Of a DNA stretch of 29,763 nt, positions 7,051 through 15,383 are shown in pieces. The notes below the pieces were generated by a model, which had not been told where the DNA came from, made no database searches, and saw nothing but the letters and a program-made list of their open reading frames with translations. The translations under genes and the position numbers were made by a program. The first letter of the stretch is position 1; each line of letters opens with the position of its first letter. Location of the stretch: NCBI RefSeq assembly GCF_016718685.1, contig NZ_JADKCX010000077.1, positions 1 through 29,763 on the forward strand, given 5' to 3'. This DNA comes from Haliscomenobacter sp. GTDB taxonomy: Bacteria; Bacteroidota; Bacteroidia; Chitinophagales; Saprospiraceae.

Positions 7051-8271
7051 TTATTTTATTTCTGTCCCTTGTTTCTTTTTCGTAGTGTATCCGCTGTTCA
7101 ACTTATCAATAATCATGTTCATGTTTTTATTTTCAAGTACTCGTCGATCCATCATAGCTACGGCAGTATCCGAGAGGGCCCAATTCATCGGGAAAGCATC
7201 CTCTTTGGTGCGATACAAATTCAGTTTACGGTAGATGCCATTTATCTGGCTGAGGTGAATGCTTAAACGGTGGTCATTGAAATTGGTTTGTGCGCCATAA
7301 GATCCCATCAACGTGATCAGCGGCGCAGCTAAATCGTTGCTCAAAGGATGCACTTTTTTATATCTCTTTTCTTTAAGAGGGTTGTTTTGTAAGTGAATCA
7401 CGTGAAAAGAGAGTTTGTTTAAAGCTTTGCTCAAAAAGGAAGTGTCCTTTTGTTCATTCAGCACCATCCTGAGTTTTTCAATGCCAAACATCAATTGAAG
7501 AATCGGACCTGCACCTGAATTGTCAAAATAGCCTCCATCAACATAATACCTTGCAGACAAGTGGCCAGCAGGGCTAAAATAAGGAAAACGAGCCCCTAAA
7601 ACCATTGCAGTACTGACATTGATGCTCTTGCGGTATTCCATTAAGTCCAATACATCCAGGCGAGGATAAAAAATACTATCCTTGATGTTGATGATGATAC
7701 CTGGACGTCCGTCTTGCATGCAAGTTGTATTGATGCACAGAATAGGCTTTATCCAATTGGTATTTTTTTCGTGTGGAAGAAATTGTTTGATGTCACTGGC
7801 CATGATATCGCTGAGTTTCCTCATTCCTGGCAAATTTATGTTTTCAGGGTTTTCCATGCTTTTTTCCAAAGCAGCTGCTCGATCTCCCCACTGACCTAGG
7901 TTGATTAATTCAGGGCCCATCAATCGCGCCAGAGGGAAAGTCAGAAAATCACTACTCAAATATTGCTTGCAGAGGGAATCGGTAAACAAACCGGGTTTTT
8001 CATGCTGGGCTTTAAGTGCAGCAAGAAAAGTTACGTTGCCTACACTCCCCCCAGAAGCGCCAGCGAGCGCAAGCAGGTGTCGACTAAAATAAGATCGGCC
8101 ATCGGGATCGGTTGTATCGATTAACGTCTTTTGATGCAATCGACTCAGTGCATTTGCGGCCCAGTAGCCACTGCGTGAAGCACCTCCATCTGCCAGGACG
8201 AAAATGACCGGGAAACTGTCTACGGCGGGATCCAATAGGATGGATTTGCGCTCGGGAACGTTTAGCCACAA
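7051..8271 (-). CDS. Patatin-like phospholipase domain (probable 3' half of a frameshifted gene)
   Basis: The open frame encodes about 406 residues after a TTG codon at 8271. Patatin hallmarks are all present: an oxyanion loop DGGASRSG (residues 28-35), the nucleophile elbow GASGGS with Ser73, and the DGG motif with Asp245 (YVDGGYFDNSG), giving the Ser-Asp dyad of patatin lipases that cleave acyl chains from membrane lipids. No good start exists: the frame continues upstream as QRPDLKTHLNLWLN into the end of the membrane ORF, and that RP...H...W segment normally links the membrane and patatin parts in this type of protein. I infer that this and the next entry are one gene of about 780 codons, split at a 6-T run (8312-8317). 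If separate, translation would have to start at TTG. Confidence 0.75.
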   Translation of the reverse strand: MWLNVPERKSILLDPAVDSFPVIFVLADGGASRSGYWAANALSRLHQKTLIDTTDPDGRSYFSRHLLALAGASGGSVGNVTFLAALKAQHEKPGLFTDSLCKQYLSSDFLTFPLARLMGPELINLGQWGDRAAALEKSMENPENINLPGMRKLSDIMASDIKQFLPHEKNTNWIKPILCINTTCMQDGRPGIIINIKDSIFYPRLDVLDLMEYRKSINVSTAMVLGARFPYFSPAGHLSARYYVDGGYFDNSGAGPILQLMFGIEKLRMVLNEQKDTSFLSKALNKLSFHVIHLQNNPLKEKRYKKVHPLSNDLAAPLITLMGSYGAQTNFNDHRLSIHLSQINGIYRKLNLYRTKEDAFPMNWALSDTAVAMMDRRVLENKNMNMIIDKLNSGYTTKKKQGTEIK

Positions 8272-8285
8272 ATTGAGGTGCGTTT

Positions 8286-9410
8286 TTAGGTCGGGTCGTT
8301 GGGAGTAGGCGTTTTTTCGGTCAAATCAGTTACCCGCACCGGGTGGGGTTCACAAAACCTTCCCAATATAAGCATCGACGTGATGAAGAAAAAATGCAAG
8401 TTGATCTTGCTGCGGACGGAGGCAAAAGCAATGACATTACCCAGCCCTAAGAGGATACCAAAAGCAAATAATACAAAGGCGAATGAACCCACTAAGCGAC
8501 CAAAATATACATTACAAATGATGATTAAATAGATGCAGATGGCCAATAAAGTTATAAGATTGTACCCTAAAAAAATCGGGTATTCTGAATCCAGGAACGC
8601 AATGGGATTCTCTCCTTTTCTAATTGAAGCACCAATTTTATTCCGGTATATATATTGTAAAAATCCTCCGCCAAATTTTGGATATTTTTCCATTTGTAAG
8701 GCAAGTAGGTAATCATCTTTGATGCACTGAGGTGCTTTTGGCGCTGATTTACCAGCTGGCTGAGTCTTGGGGTTCCGAAAAGAAACCCAACACAAAGCCC
8801 CGATTTGGATCAATAAAAGACTCATTAAAGGCCACAAGGATTGCGCTTTCCAAACGAAAAGAAGCATCAACAAACCTATAACCATTAAGGAAATATATAA
8901 CTTGTATCTACCTGAATTATTGAGAAATGGAAGAATTTTTTTGAATTTTCCATAAACTGCAATTGCGGAAACAAATGCAAAGATTGCCAGGCTGATTAAC
9001 GTAAACAACCAGGATTGTAGAGCAGTACATTCTACTTTGCAATAGGCAATTCCCAGTAGGGTGAAATTGATATACCCAATAAAACGGGGGAATAGGGTAA
9101 TGGTTTTTTCGGAATTTTCATGAAATTCGTTGTCATTGTAGGCTAATATTCGGGAGGTATACCAGGAAGTGAATGCCCAAAAAGAAAGGCCAATAACAAT
9201 AGGGAGTTTTGCATAGCAGCTCAAAGTTAAACTCTGCTCCAATAGATCACGGCCTTGCGCAGTGAATGTAAAGGTTATCCCCCCTAAAATTACAAACAAC
9301 AGGCCGGGAAAGAAAAACCAAATGGCACGGATAAAATAAGAAATTGAAACCAGAAGCCTGCTCAACCAAGGATACTGTTGTTCAAACTGGGTTTTGTTTT
9401 GATTTTCCAT
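8286..9410 (-). CDS. Multi-TM N-terminal half of a membrane-anchored patatin protein
   Basis: ATG at 9410; 374 residues to a TAA at 8286-8288. The sequence is strongly hydrophobic with about 8-9 likely TM segments, for example AIWFFFPGLLFVILGGITF, LPIVIGLSFWAFTSWY, SWLFTLISLAIFAFVSAIA, LYISLMVIGLLMLLFVW, NLITLLAICIYLIIICNVYF and SFAFVLFAFGILLGLG, plus a Lys/Gln-rich cytosolic loop (about residues 215-260). The last 10 or so residues (TPTPNDPT) look out of frame. A one-base insertion in the A6 run (minus strand; plus 8312-8317) would join it to the patatin domain. The membrane part probably places the lipase at the inner membrane. No enzymatic motif is seen in this half. Confidence 0.7.
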   Translation of the reverse strand: MENQNKTQFEQQYPWLSRLLVSISYFIRAIWFFFPGLLFVILGGITFTFTAQGRDLLEQSLTLSCYAKLPIVIGLSFWAFTSWYTSRILAYNDNEFHENSEKTITLFPRFIGYINFTLLGIAYCKVECTALQSWLFTLISLAIFAFVSAIAVYGKFKKILPFLNNSGRYKLYISLMVIGLLMLLFVWKAQSLWPLMSLLLIQIGALCWVSFRNPKTQPAGKSAPKAPQCIKDDYLLALQMEKYPKFGGGFLQYIYRNKIGASIRKGENPIAFLDSEYPIFLGYNLITLLAICIYLIIICNVYFGRLVGSFAFVLFAFGILLGLGNVIAFASVRSKINLHFFFITSMLILGRFCEPHPVRVTDLTEKTPTPNDPT

Positions 9411-9549
9411 GTGCTGGGTTTTATTTACTTCGTGAACAATACATCTAAAGCCCTGACTAAAAGGTAACTACTCATACAAAGTTAAAGCTTTGTCAGAAGA
9501 TTTGCAAGAAACACAAACAACAAGTTGAAACCATAATAAGCCCGGAGGG
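9411..9549. other. AT-rich upstream region without a gene
   Basis: Spacer before the membrane-patatin gene. It is AT-rich like other spacers here. I see no clear -7 TAnnTTTG box on the minus strand and no ORF. Confidence 0.5.
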
Positions 9550-9597
9550 TGTTCATTTTGTTCCGGATTTTACTGTCCACTTTCACCGGAATTATGC
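9550..9597 (+). mobile_element. IS21-like terminal repeat units (element end only)
   Basis: Two tandem units 24 bp apart, TGTTCATTTTGTTCCGGA (9550-9567) and TGTCCACTTTCACCGGA (9574-9590). IS21-family elements carry just such repeated TGTTCACTTTCACCGGA-like units at their ends. A third degenerate unit may end at CCCGGA (9541-9546). No istA or istB coding sequence and no opposite end are found; the following sequence is anomalous. Recognition is from memory of the family's ends, so confidence is moderate. Confidence 0.42.
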
Positions 9598-10082
9598 AGA
9601 AGCCGGGGCGGGCCCGGGGGTCTTTTTGAATGGTGAAGCCGGCCTCGGGGCCCGTTGCCGTATAACCCGCTCACGTCCCGATCGAGCCGAGGCCGGGTCC
9701 CCGAAAATGGCAAAACGGAGTCGAGGTAAGTCGAGGCCCGCGCCCACATTGCCCAAAATGACTCCCATTCTTACATTCCAATGCAACTTTTCCAACTGCC
9801 ACTATCAATTTTGGTACCACTCGGGCACAACTCAAAACCAACCACGGGTAGGGCCGGGGGGGGCCGGCGGGGGGCGTCGGCGGTGGGGGCCCGGGCCCCG
9901 CACTGATGGTCCCCCGGCTCGCTCGAGACCGGGCGGGGCTTCAAAATTTTTAAACCGGCCCACAGAAAAAAGACAAAACCCCCGCCCCCAAAAAAAAACC
10001 CCAAAAAACCCAAACCGCCCCCCCCACCAGCACAAAAGACCCGGCCCCCCAAAATTTCCCCTCACGGGCCAGCCGAGGTACC
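9598..10082. other. Anomalous G/C-homopolymer region, probable assembly artefact
   Basis: A gene-free stretch unlike the rest of the window: runs of 8 G (9856-9863), 8 C (10018-10025), 9 A (9990-9998) and blocks of GGGGGCCCGGGCCCC type. The 9630-9750 part is GC-rich without long runs. Open frames exist in several phases but are low-complexity (Pro/Lys or Gly/Phe) and I do not call them genes. A fragment CGGAGTCGAGGT (9716-9727) matches the reverse complement of the spacer-repeat core at 2790-2811. Next to an IS21-like end, the simplest reading is a poorly resolved repeat or gap. Confidence 0.55.
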
Positions 10083-10607
10083 CTACCTCAAATAATACAC
10101 ATAAAACACCACCCCCAAACCCAGCACAATCACCCACTCCAAAGTACTTCCCAACGCCTTGTTCTTGACCCGCACATGGATAATCGCGATCAGGGAGAAG
10201 ATCAAACCCAGCGCCAGGTAAAAGCGCAGTTTGGACGCATCGGCAATGGTGGGGCCGACCTCCAGGCCCATGCGGTAGAGGATATCCAGCACGATGGGGG
10301 CCAGCAGCACACTGACTATGGCGGTAAGGCCGCCAGCCAGCCACAAAATGAGTACAGGCATATCTTTGGCCAGCAGGTGCAAGGTGCGCACTGTGCTGCT
10401 CACAATCAGCCACAAGAGGAAGAGTTGAATGCCCGTGATGACTTTGGTCGCAAAATTGGTGTAGCCGCCAAATACCACGTAACTCAACAAATTGCCGATG
10501 GTGATCAAAATGCCATAAAAGATACCCGCCAGGGGTACAGCGCGTAGGATGGCGGCCCAGTAGTTGGTTTTGGCGGAGGATCGGTAGGTTTTTGGTTTGG
10601 CGCTCAC
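10083..10607 (-). CDS. Small multi-TM membrane protein of unknown function
   Basis: About 174 aa from GTG at 10607 (VSAKPKTYRSSAKTNYWAA). An in-frame GTG at 10646 is rejected because it lies inside a rho-independent terminator. Four or five TM segments are visible: AVPLAGIFYGILITIGNLLS, IQLFLLWLIVSSTV, LILWLAGGLTAIVSVLLAPI, FYLALGLIFSLIAIIHV, and a C-terminal WVIVLGLGVVFYVYYL. No catalytic or binding motif is recognised. The stop at 10083-10085 abuts the anomalous sequence, but the C-terminus ends cleanly after a TM helix. It may be transcribed independently of the transaldolase because a terminator separates them. Confidence 0.7.
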   Translation of the reverse strand: MSAKPKTYRSSAKTNYWAAILRAVPLAGIFYGILITIGNLLSYVVFGGYTNFATKVITGIQLFLLWLIVSSTVRTLHLLAKDMPVLILWLAGGLTAIVSVLLAPIVLDILYRMGLEVGPTIADASKLRFYLALGLIFSLIAIIHVRVKNKALGSTLEWVIVLGLGVVFYVYYLR

Positions 10608-10620
10608 AGTGATAAATTTT

Positions 10621-10652
10621 AAAAAACAAAGGAGCAGAATTTGCACTGCTCC
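10621..10652 (-). terminator. Rho-independent terminator after the transaldolase gene
   Basis: On the minus strand: stem GGAGCAG (10652-10646), 8-nt loop, stem CTGCTCC (10637-10631), then TTTGTTTTTT (10630-10621). A perfect 7-bp stem followed by a T tract, placed to end the transcript of the transaldolase gene. Confidence 0.75.
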
Positions 10653-10694
10653 CTGTATAAAATGGTATGTAGATAACTCTCTTATTAAAAGTTG

Positions 10695-10847
10695 AAAAGT
10701 TGAAGTGTTGAAAAGTTGAAAAGAAGTTGACCTTACAAACTTTGCTGAACTGTCATCAAAACCCTACCAGGTTCCCAAATATGGGTGAAGCAATAAGCAC
10801 TTTATTTTGGCTATCTTACTTTTCAACCTTTCAACACTTCAACTTTT
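10695..10847. repeat. Long inverted repeat of GTTGAA/TTCAAC words
   Basis: The arms at 10695-10723 and 10819-10847 are 29 nt long and complementary at 28 of 29 positions. Each is built from short tandem words (GTTGAA with AAA or GTG). The loop is about 95 nt. It lies in the 3' region of the transaldolase gene, before the terminator, so it would form a long hairpin in that mRNA. Similar arms occur at 20771-20833 and 21816-21925. Confidence 0.75.
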
Positions 10848-10850
10848 AAA

Positions 10851-11507
10851 CTACTTATTCGCTTTCGCGTGATCCGCCAGGAACTGCTCCAGGCCGATGT
10901 CTGTCAGCGGGTGCTTCAACAAACCCAGGATTGCGGAAAGTGGGCAAGTGACCACATCGGCGCCAGCTTTGGCCGCATCCACAATGTGCTTGGAGTTGCG
11001 GATAGAAGCTGCCAGGATTTGCGTATCAAAGCCCTGGATGGCGTAGATTTCAGCAATCTCGCGGATCAGGGCCATGCCGTCCCAGTTGATGTCGTCTACC
11101 CGGCCTACGAATGGGGAGAGGTAGGTGGCACCTGCTTTGGCGGCAAGAATGGCTTGTCCAGAGGAAAAGACCAGGGTACAGTTCGTTGGAATGCTATGCT
11201 CCGTGAAATAATTGATGGCTTTGATGCCGTCTTTGATCATGGGGACTTTCACCACGATGTTGGGGGCGAGATCAGCCAGGCGCATGCCTTCTTCAATCAT
11301 TCCGGCAAAATCGGTGGAAATGACTTCGGCGCTTACGTCGCCGTCGACAATTTCACAAATGGCACGGTAGTGATTGAGGATGTTGTCTGTTCCGGAAATG
11401 CCTTCTTTGGCCATCAAAGACGGGTTGGTGGTTACCCCGTCCAGGATTCCCAGGTCTTTGGCTTCTTTGATTTGATCCAGATTGGCAGTGTCGATAAAAA
11501 ACTTCAT
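10851..11507 (-). CDS. tal: Transaldolase (TalC/FSA-type)
   Basis: ATG at 11507 gives 218 aa, the standard length for the small transaldolase/fructose-6-phosphate aldolase family. The frame is open further upstream, but that part runs through a terminator and promoter and is rejected. It begins MKFFIDTANLDQIKEAKDLG with DGVTTNPSLMAKEG. The Schiff-base lysine is Lys87 (IVVKVPMIKDG). At the two positions that separate transaldolases from fructose-6-phosphate aldolases, it has Glu61 (SAEVIS; Gln in E. coli FSA) and Phe133 (SPFVGR; Tyr in FSA), so it should act as a transaldolase in the pentose phosphate pathway. It has its own promoter (11546-11553) directly downstream of the candidate sRNA. Confidence 0.93.
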   Translation of the reverse strand: MKFFIDTANLDQIKEAKDLGILDGVTTNPSLMAKEGISGTDNILNHYRAICEIVDGDVSAEVISTDFAGMIEEGMRLADLAPNIVVKVPMIKDGIKAINYFTEHSIPTNCTLVFSSGQAILAAKAGATYLSPFVGRVDDINWDGMALIREIAEIYAIQGFDTQILAASIRNSKHIVDAAKAGADVVTCPLSAILGLLKHPLTDIGLEQFLADHAKANK

Positions 11508-11545
11508 TTTTTGTCTGTTTGGATTAGCAAGTAGACTTGTTGCGG

Positions 11546-11553
11546 CAAATTTA
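11546..11553 (-). promoter_or_regulatory. -7 box of the transaldolase promoter
   Basis: TAAATTTG on the minus strand, a perfect TAnnTTTG match 38 bp before the ATG. It lies just past the T tract of the upstream terminator. The -33 region is a long T run with TTTGG, not ideally spaced. Confidence 0.5.
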
Positions 11554-11564
11554 CATATTTTTCC

Positions 11565-11595
11565 AAAAAAAAAGCTTGGGATTTTCACCCCAAGC
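11565..11595 (-). terminator. Strong rho-independent terminator
   Basis: Minus strand: GCTTGGG (11595-11589), 8-nt loop, CCCAAGC (11580-11574), then nine T (11573-11565). It would end the candidate sRNA, or the WG-protein mRNA if that reads through. Confidence 0.8.
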
Positions 11596-11694
11596 CTCGC
11601 CATATGAATCATAATCACTTTAAACCGATGGGCCTGCGTGAGCAAGCCAACAGAAACATACAGAAACTCGCCGAAACGTATTCCGTACTTTTCA
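11565..11694 (-). ncRNA. Candidate small RNA upstream of the transaldolase gene
   Basis: A roughly 130-nt unit bounded by its own promoter (TTG at 11728-11730, 20-bp spacer, TAAATTTG at 11700-11707, minus strand) and a strong terminator (11565-11595). Inside is a further hairpin: GGCTTGC (11648-11642), loop TCAC, GCAGGCC (11637-11631). There is no convincing ORF: the only open frame reads through the terminator. I do not recognise the family; it lacks the SRP RNA motif, and 6S RNA is usually longer. Being 5' of tal, it could be a free sRNA or a terminated leader. Confidence 0.55.
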
Positions 11695-11699
11695 TATCA

Positions 11700-11730
11700 C
11701 AAATTTATATGTTGTGGATAGAGGAAACAA
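11700..11730 (-). promoter_or_regulatory. Promoter of the candidate sRNA
   Basis: TTG at 11730-11728, exactly 20 bp, then TAAATTTG at 11707-11700. This is the best-matching Bacteroidota promoter in the window, with no gene start before the terminator at 11595. Confidence 0.6.
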
Positions 11731-11837
11731 TGACAAAAAACCAGAAATGTTTACCCCAATAAATGGGTATTTTTGTCATATAAATTACACTAATTTTTTG
11801 AATGCCAGTGCTTTAACGCGAACAAAATTATCCAATT

Positions 11838-14800
11838 TTAGTTAGATAATGTCCATATCCAATTGCCTTCACTATCAAAATAACCAATTTTATCGCCCTG
11901 TTCTACCCTAAAAACCCCTTGTCCGGCGTAACGGATGTATTCAAAATCGGCGCCGACGATGAGATCGCCCTGCAAATTGGACAATCCACTAAAGCCATCA
12001 ATGCGCACTTTGGCGTAGCCATTTTCAAAACGTTCGATGCGGCTGTACTTGGGTGGAACCAGTTCCATACCCCGGCGATTGATCACGCCCCACTTGTTGT
12101 TGATCTGTACCACTGCTACACCGTGGTTAAAACTACCTGCCTTTTGGTAATACCCATTGTACATCCCCGCCTGTTCGGTGATGTAGTAAAAGCGGTATTG
12201 TTCGTCGCGCACCAGGCCTCGGCCCTCACTAAAATCGAGCAGGCGATTGATACTCGGTTCAATCAACAATTTGCCTTCTATGTCCAATAAACCAGCTTTG
12301 CGCAAACTGCCCTGAAACACCACGGCCCGGCCATCGGAGAAGCGTTGGCACTGCTTGAATACAAAGGGTGCCAGAACTGTACCTTCGCGGGTTAGATAGC
12401 CACAATTGCCATCTTTGTAAACGGCTGCCCGGCCTTCGGTAAAGGGCTCTGCCCGAGAGTACCCGCAGGGAATCACCAATTTACCTAAAGTATCCAGGTA
12501 CCCAAAAGCAACCTTGTCTTTGACCACCGCCAAACCTTCGCTGAAGGGGTAGATTTCGGTAAAATTGGTACTGCCTATGGCGAGCCCCTGCAAATTGATC
12601 AAGCCCAGGCGGTTGTTTTCCTGGTTTTGCACCGCAACTGCCAGGCCATGCTGGTCAAATGCCCGGATGTCGAAGTATTTTGGGCGCAAAACCCAGCGGT
12701 TATTGTTGTCAATCAAGCCCCATTTTCCTTCCATTTTGACCCGGGCTACACCCCGATCAAAATCAAAAGCTTGCTCAAATTGGGGCAAAATGTCCATTTT
12801 GTTTTTGGGATTGATGAATCCGATGCCTTTTTCAGTTTCGACCCAGGCCAGATCGTTACAAAAATTGCCGGCCCGGCGGTATTGAAAATCGATGCTGACA
12901 TTGCCCAATTTGTCAATAAAGCCCCAAAAACGGCCCAATTTTACAGCGGCCAATCCTTCATGAAAATCACTCACTTCGCGGAACCGGCAAGGGATAATTT
13001 CCGTCCCTTCATTGTTGACAAAGCCCCAAAGGCCGTCGCGCATCACGGCGAGGCGATTTTCGCGGAAAGATCCGATTTGGTCGTACAACGCATTGACGGC
13101 CAGTTGGCCCAGCGTATCAATCAACCCGTATTTGGGGCGTTGCACGTATAAGCGGATGATCTTGTTTTCGGTGTTTTCCAAAAAATGAATGTCGTCGTAT
13201 TGGCAAGGAATAACCTGCTTGCCGTAGCGATTGACCACCCCCCATTTGGCTTCACATTGCACGATGCCCACTTCATTGACCACATCACGCGCGAAGGTAA
13301 ATTGAGGCTTGATGCGGGTTTGTCCCGCCGTATCGATGTACCCCCAGGTACAGGATTCACAAGTTAAACTGGCATTATCGCGAAAGATTTGGTCGTATTG
13401 GGTAAAATCGGCCAGGGCTACCGGAGAAGACAGTGCCGAAAGGTAGTCCTGGAGTTTCCCCATATCCTGACCGGGTTTTAATGCACCCGATAGCCTACCC
13501 ACCTGGCTCATGCGGGCCAGCCCGTCCTGAAAAGGGCCGATAAAGGAAAAATCCTGGGCATGGAATTGCCCCCGTCGACTCACCAGACCATAACGGCCCG
13601 ACTGCAACCAGGCTCTGGCCCAAGTGCTGCCTTTCCTAAAATCGTCCAAAAAAAAATGAATGGCACTGATTTCGGTAACCAGCGCGCCCAGGTTGTTATC
13701 GACCAGTCCGTAGATGTACTCAAAGCGGTAAGTGGTGCGCTCAAACTCGTAGTCTTTGGAACTGGGCATCCCCACCAGGGTCAGGCCCAATTCGGGCTCC
13801 ACCTTGATGCGGCGAAAGGTAGGCGGGATTTGTATGCTACCGTCTGAAATGTTGCGCAAACCCCAGCGATCGTCTTTGGCGGCATAAAACCACTCGTATT
13901 TTTCCAGGATGTACCCGGCTTCATCTTTTTCCAAAACCCGCGCAGGGCTATTGTTGTTAGAGCCAATGCGCACCTTAAAGTGGCGATCCAGGCTTTGGTC
14001 GGCCACCAACTCGCCACGGTCATTGAAGCGAAGGAGATCCAGGGATTCGGCTTGACCGGGGACTGTGTTCTTTTTGTAGGCTTTGGCCTGATTGCCTTCC
14101 AGTTGGATTTTGCGGTATTTTACAGCCGTGAGTTCTTTTCCTTCGCCGTTGATGAGCCCAAAATCCTGTCCGTATTTGACAATGCTGACCGGGCCTTTGG
14201 GCGGGGCAATGTAGCTGTATTTAAACGGTGTCAGCTCCTGATCACCTTCCTTCAACAAGGCCCATTGCCCTTTGAGGTTGACCCGAAAAACCGAGGGTGA
14301 ATGCAGTAAAATTTCGTCGTAAAGTGGGGAAATGATCGCACGACCACACCAATCGATCAGTCCCAGACTTTTGTCTTTGCGGGTAATGATGTAGCGCGTG
14401 GTTAAGGGGTAGTAGTCATCGTAGGTTTTTCCGTCGGTCACGATCCCTTTACAAATGGAAGAGAACAAGAGATTTTGGGCACCCACCTGGAAGATGAAAT
14501 AACTATCCGACAGCCTGCGCCAGGATTGAAAGCGATTGGGCGCCATTTGCCGGCCACGGTGATCGATGGCACCCCAGAGCTGGTTGCGTCGGAAAAAGAA
14601 GAGGCTGTCGTTGAGGATTTCAATCTGCTCGGTTGAGGGAGCCAGCAGTTCTTTGCCACTGCGTAGATAAAGCCCCAGACGGCCTTCATTCGAGGTTTGA
14701 ATGTATTTTTCTTGCTTGAGTTCAACTTCGTCGTACTGCGCGGGCACGACAGAGCGCCCGAGACGATCCATGACACCCCATTTCTGGTTCGTGCGGTAAG

Positions 14801-15175
14801 CCAGGTATCCACCTTCCCAAACAAACAATCGATCATACCCTTTGGGCAAAATGATTTTGCCTTGCAGGTTCACCACCATCCATTGCCCTTGATCCATTAC
14901 CGCAATCATCAGGGAATCCAATACCCGTAAATCTTCGTAGCGGGGAGCGATGATTTCCTGTCCTTGCCGATCGAGCATCCCGACTTTCCCCTCGCGCTGC
15001 ATCACCGCATAGCCGTACAATTTAAAATCACCGATGGCTTCGTAGCGTGGCTGAATGACCAATTTCCCCTCCCCGTTGATGAGTCCCCACCGGTTGCTGA
15101 TTTTAACTGGAAAAAGGTCTGGGCATGCAGCCAAACACCCCAAAGTCCTAAAAAAAGTACAAAGACTATGCGCAT
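11838..15175 (-). CDS. Secreted WG-repeat protein, about 1110 aa, frameshift after signal peptide
   Basis: The main frame (11838 to about 15143) encodes about 1100 residues made almost wholly of WG repeats: units of roughly 35-50 residues such as NRWGLINGEGKLVIQPRYEA, GKWGLIDNNNRWVLRPKYFD and NKWGVINRRGMELVPPKYSR, with F..G.A.V strands between. WG proteins are predicted beta-repeat proteins, often surface or periplasmic, of unknown binding target. The main frame has no proper start. In the other phase, ATG 15175 encodes MRIVFVLFLGLWGVWLHAQ, a clear signal peptide. One extra T in the T5 run (plus A5 at 15111-15115) joins them as AQTFFPVKISNRWG. I therefore annotate one gene with a one-base lesion or error. 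No enzymatic motif is seen. Confidence 0.8.
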
Positions 15176-15383
15176 AATCGGTAATTCTGTCTTTCCGGGA
15201 TAGGCCACGAAAAACGTATTATAAAAACGTAATTCTGTTCTAATAATTATAGGGATGCACTAATTATATTGCATTCCTTTTGCCAGAAGTGCTGCAAAAT
15301 AATAAGTACCGCGTGATTCTTTGGTTAAAATTTGGAAATGTACTTTAGAAAGCGGGGAAGGGCAGGAAAGAATTATTTACAGG

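Noticed and set aside
8286..8330. Programmed -1 frameshift between membrane and patatin ORFs
   Set aside because: The A AAA AAC heptamer is in the downstream phase, not the upstream one, and five other genes show similar one-base breaks, so error is favoured.
9592..10629. Several long open frames on both strands in the G/C-rich block
   Set aside because: Low-complexity translations in conflicting phases, no family resemblance, and the DNA itself is suspect.
10608..10646. Upstream GTG start for the small membrane protein
   Set aside because: This start sits inside the terminator stem of the preceding transcript.
10684..10850. CRISPR-like short repeats
   Set aside because: Words are only about 6-12 nt, irregularly spaced and inverted, with no unique spacers and no cas genes.
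11508..11645. In-frame N-terminal extension of the transaldolase gene
   Set aside because: It runs through a rho-independent terminator and the tal -7 box; the family starts at MKFFIDTANLDQIK (11507).
11596..11837. tRNA or SRP RNA in the spacer before the WG gene
   Set aside because: No cloverleaf with a T-loop and no SRP tetraloop motif could be found.
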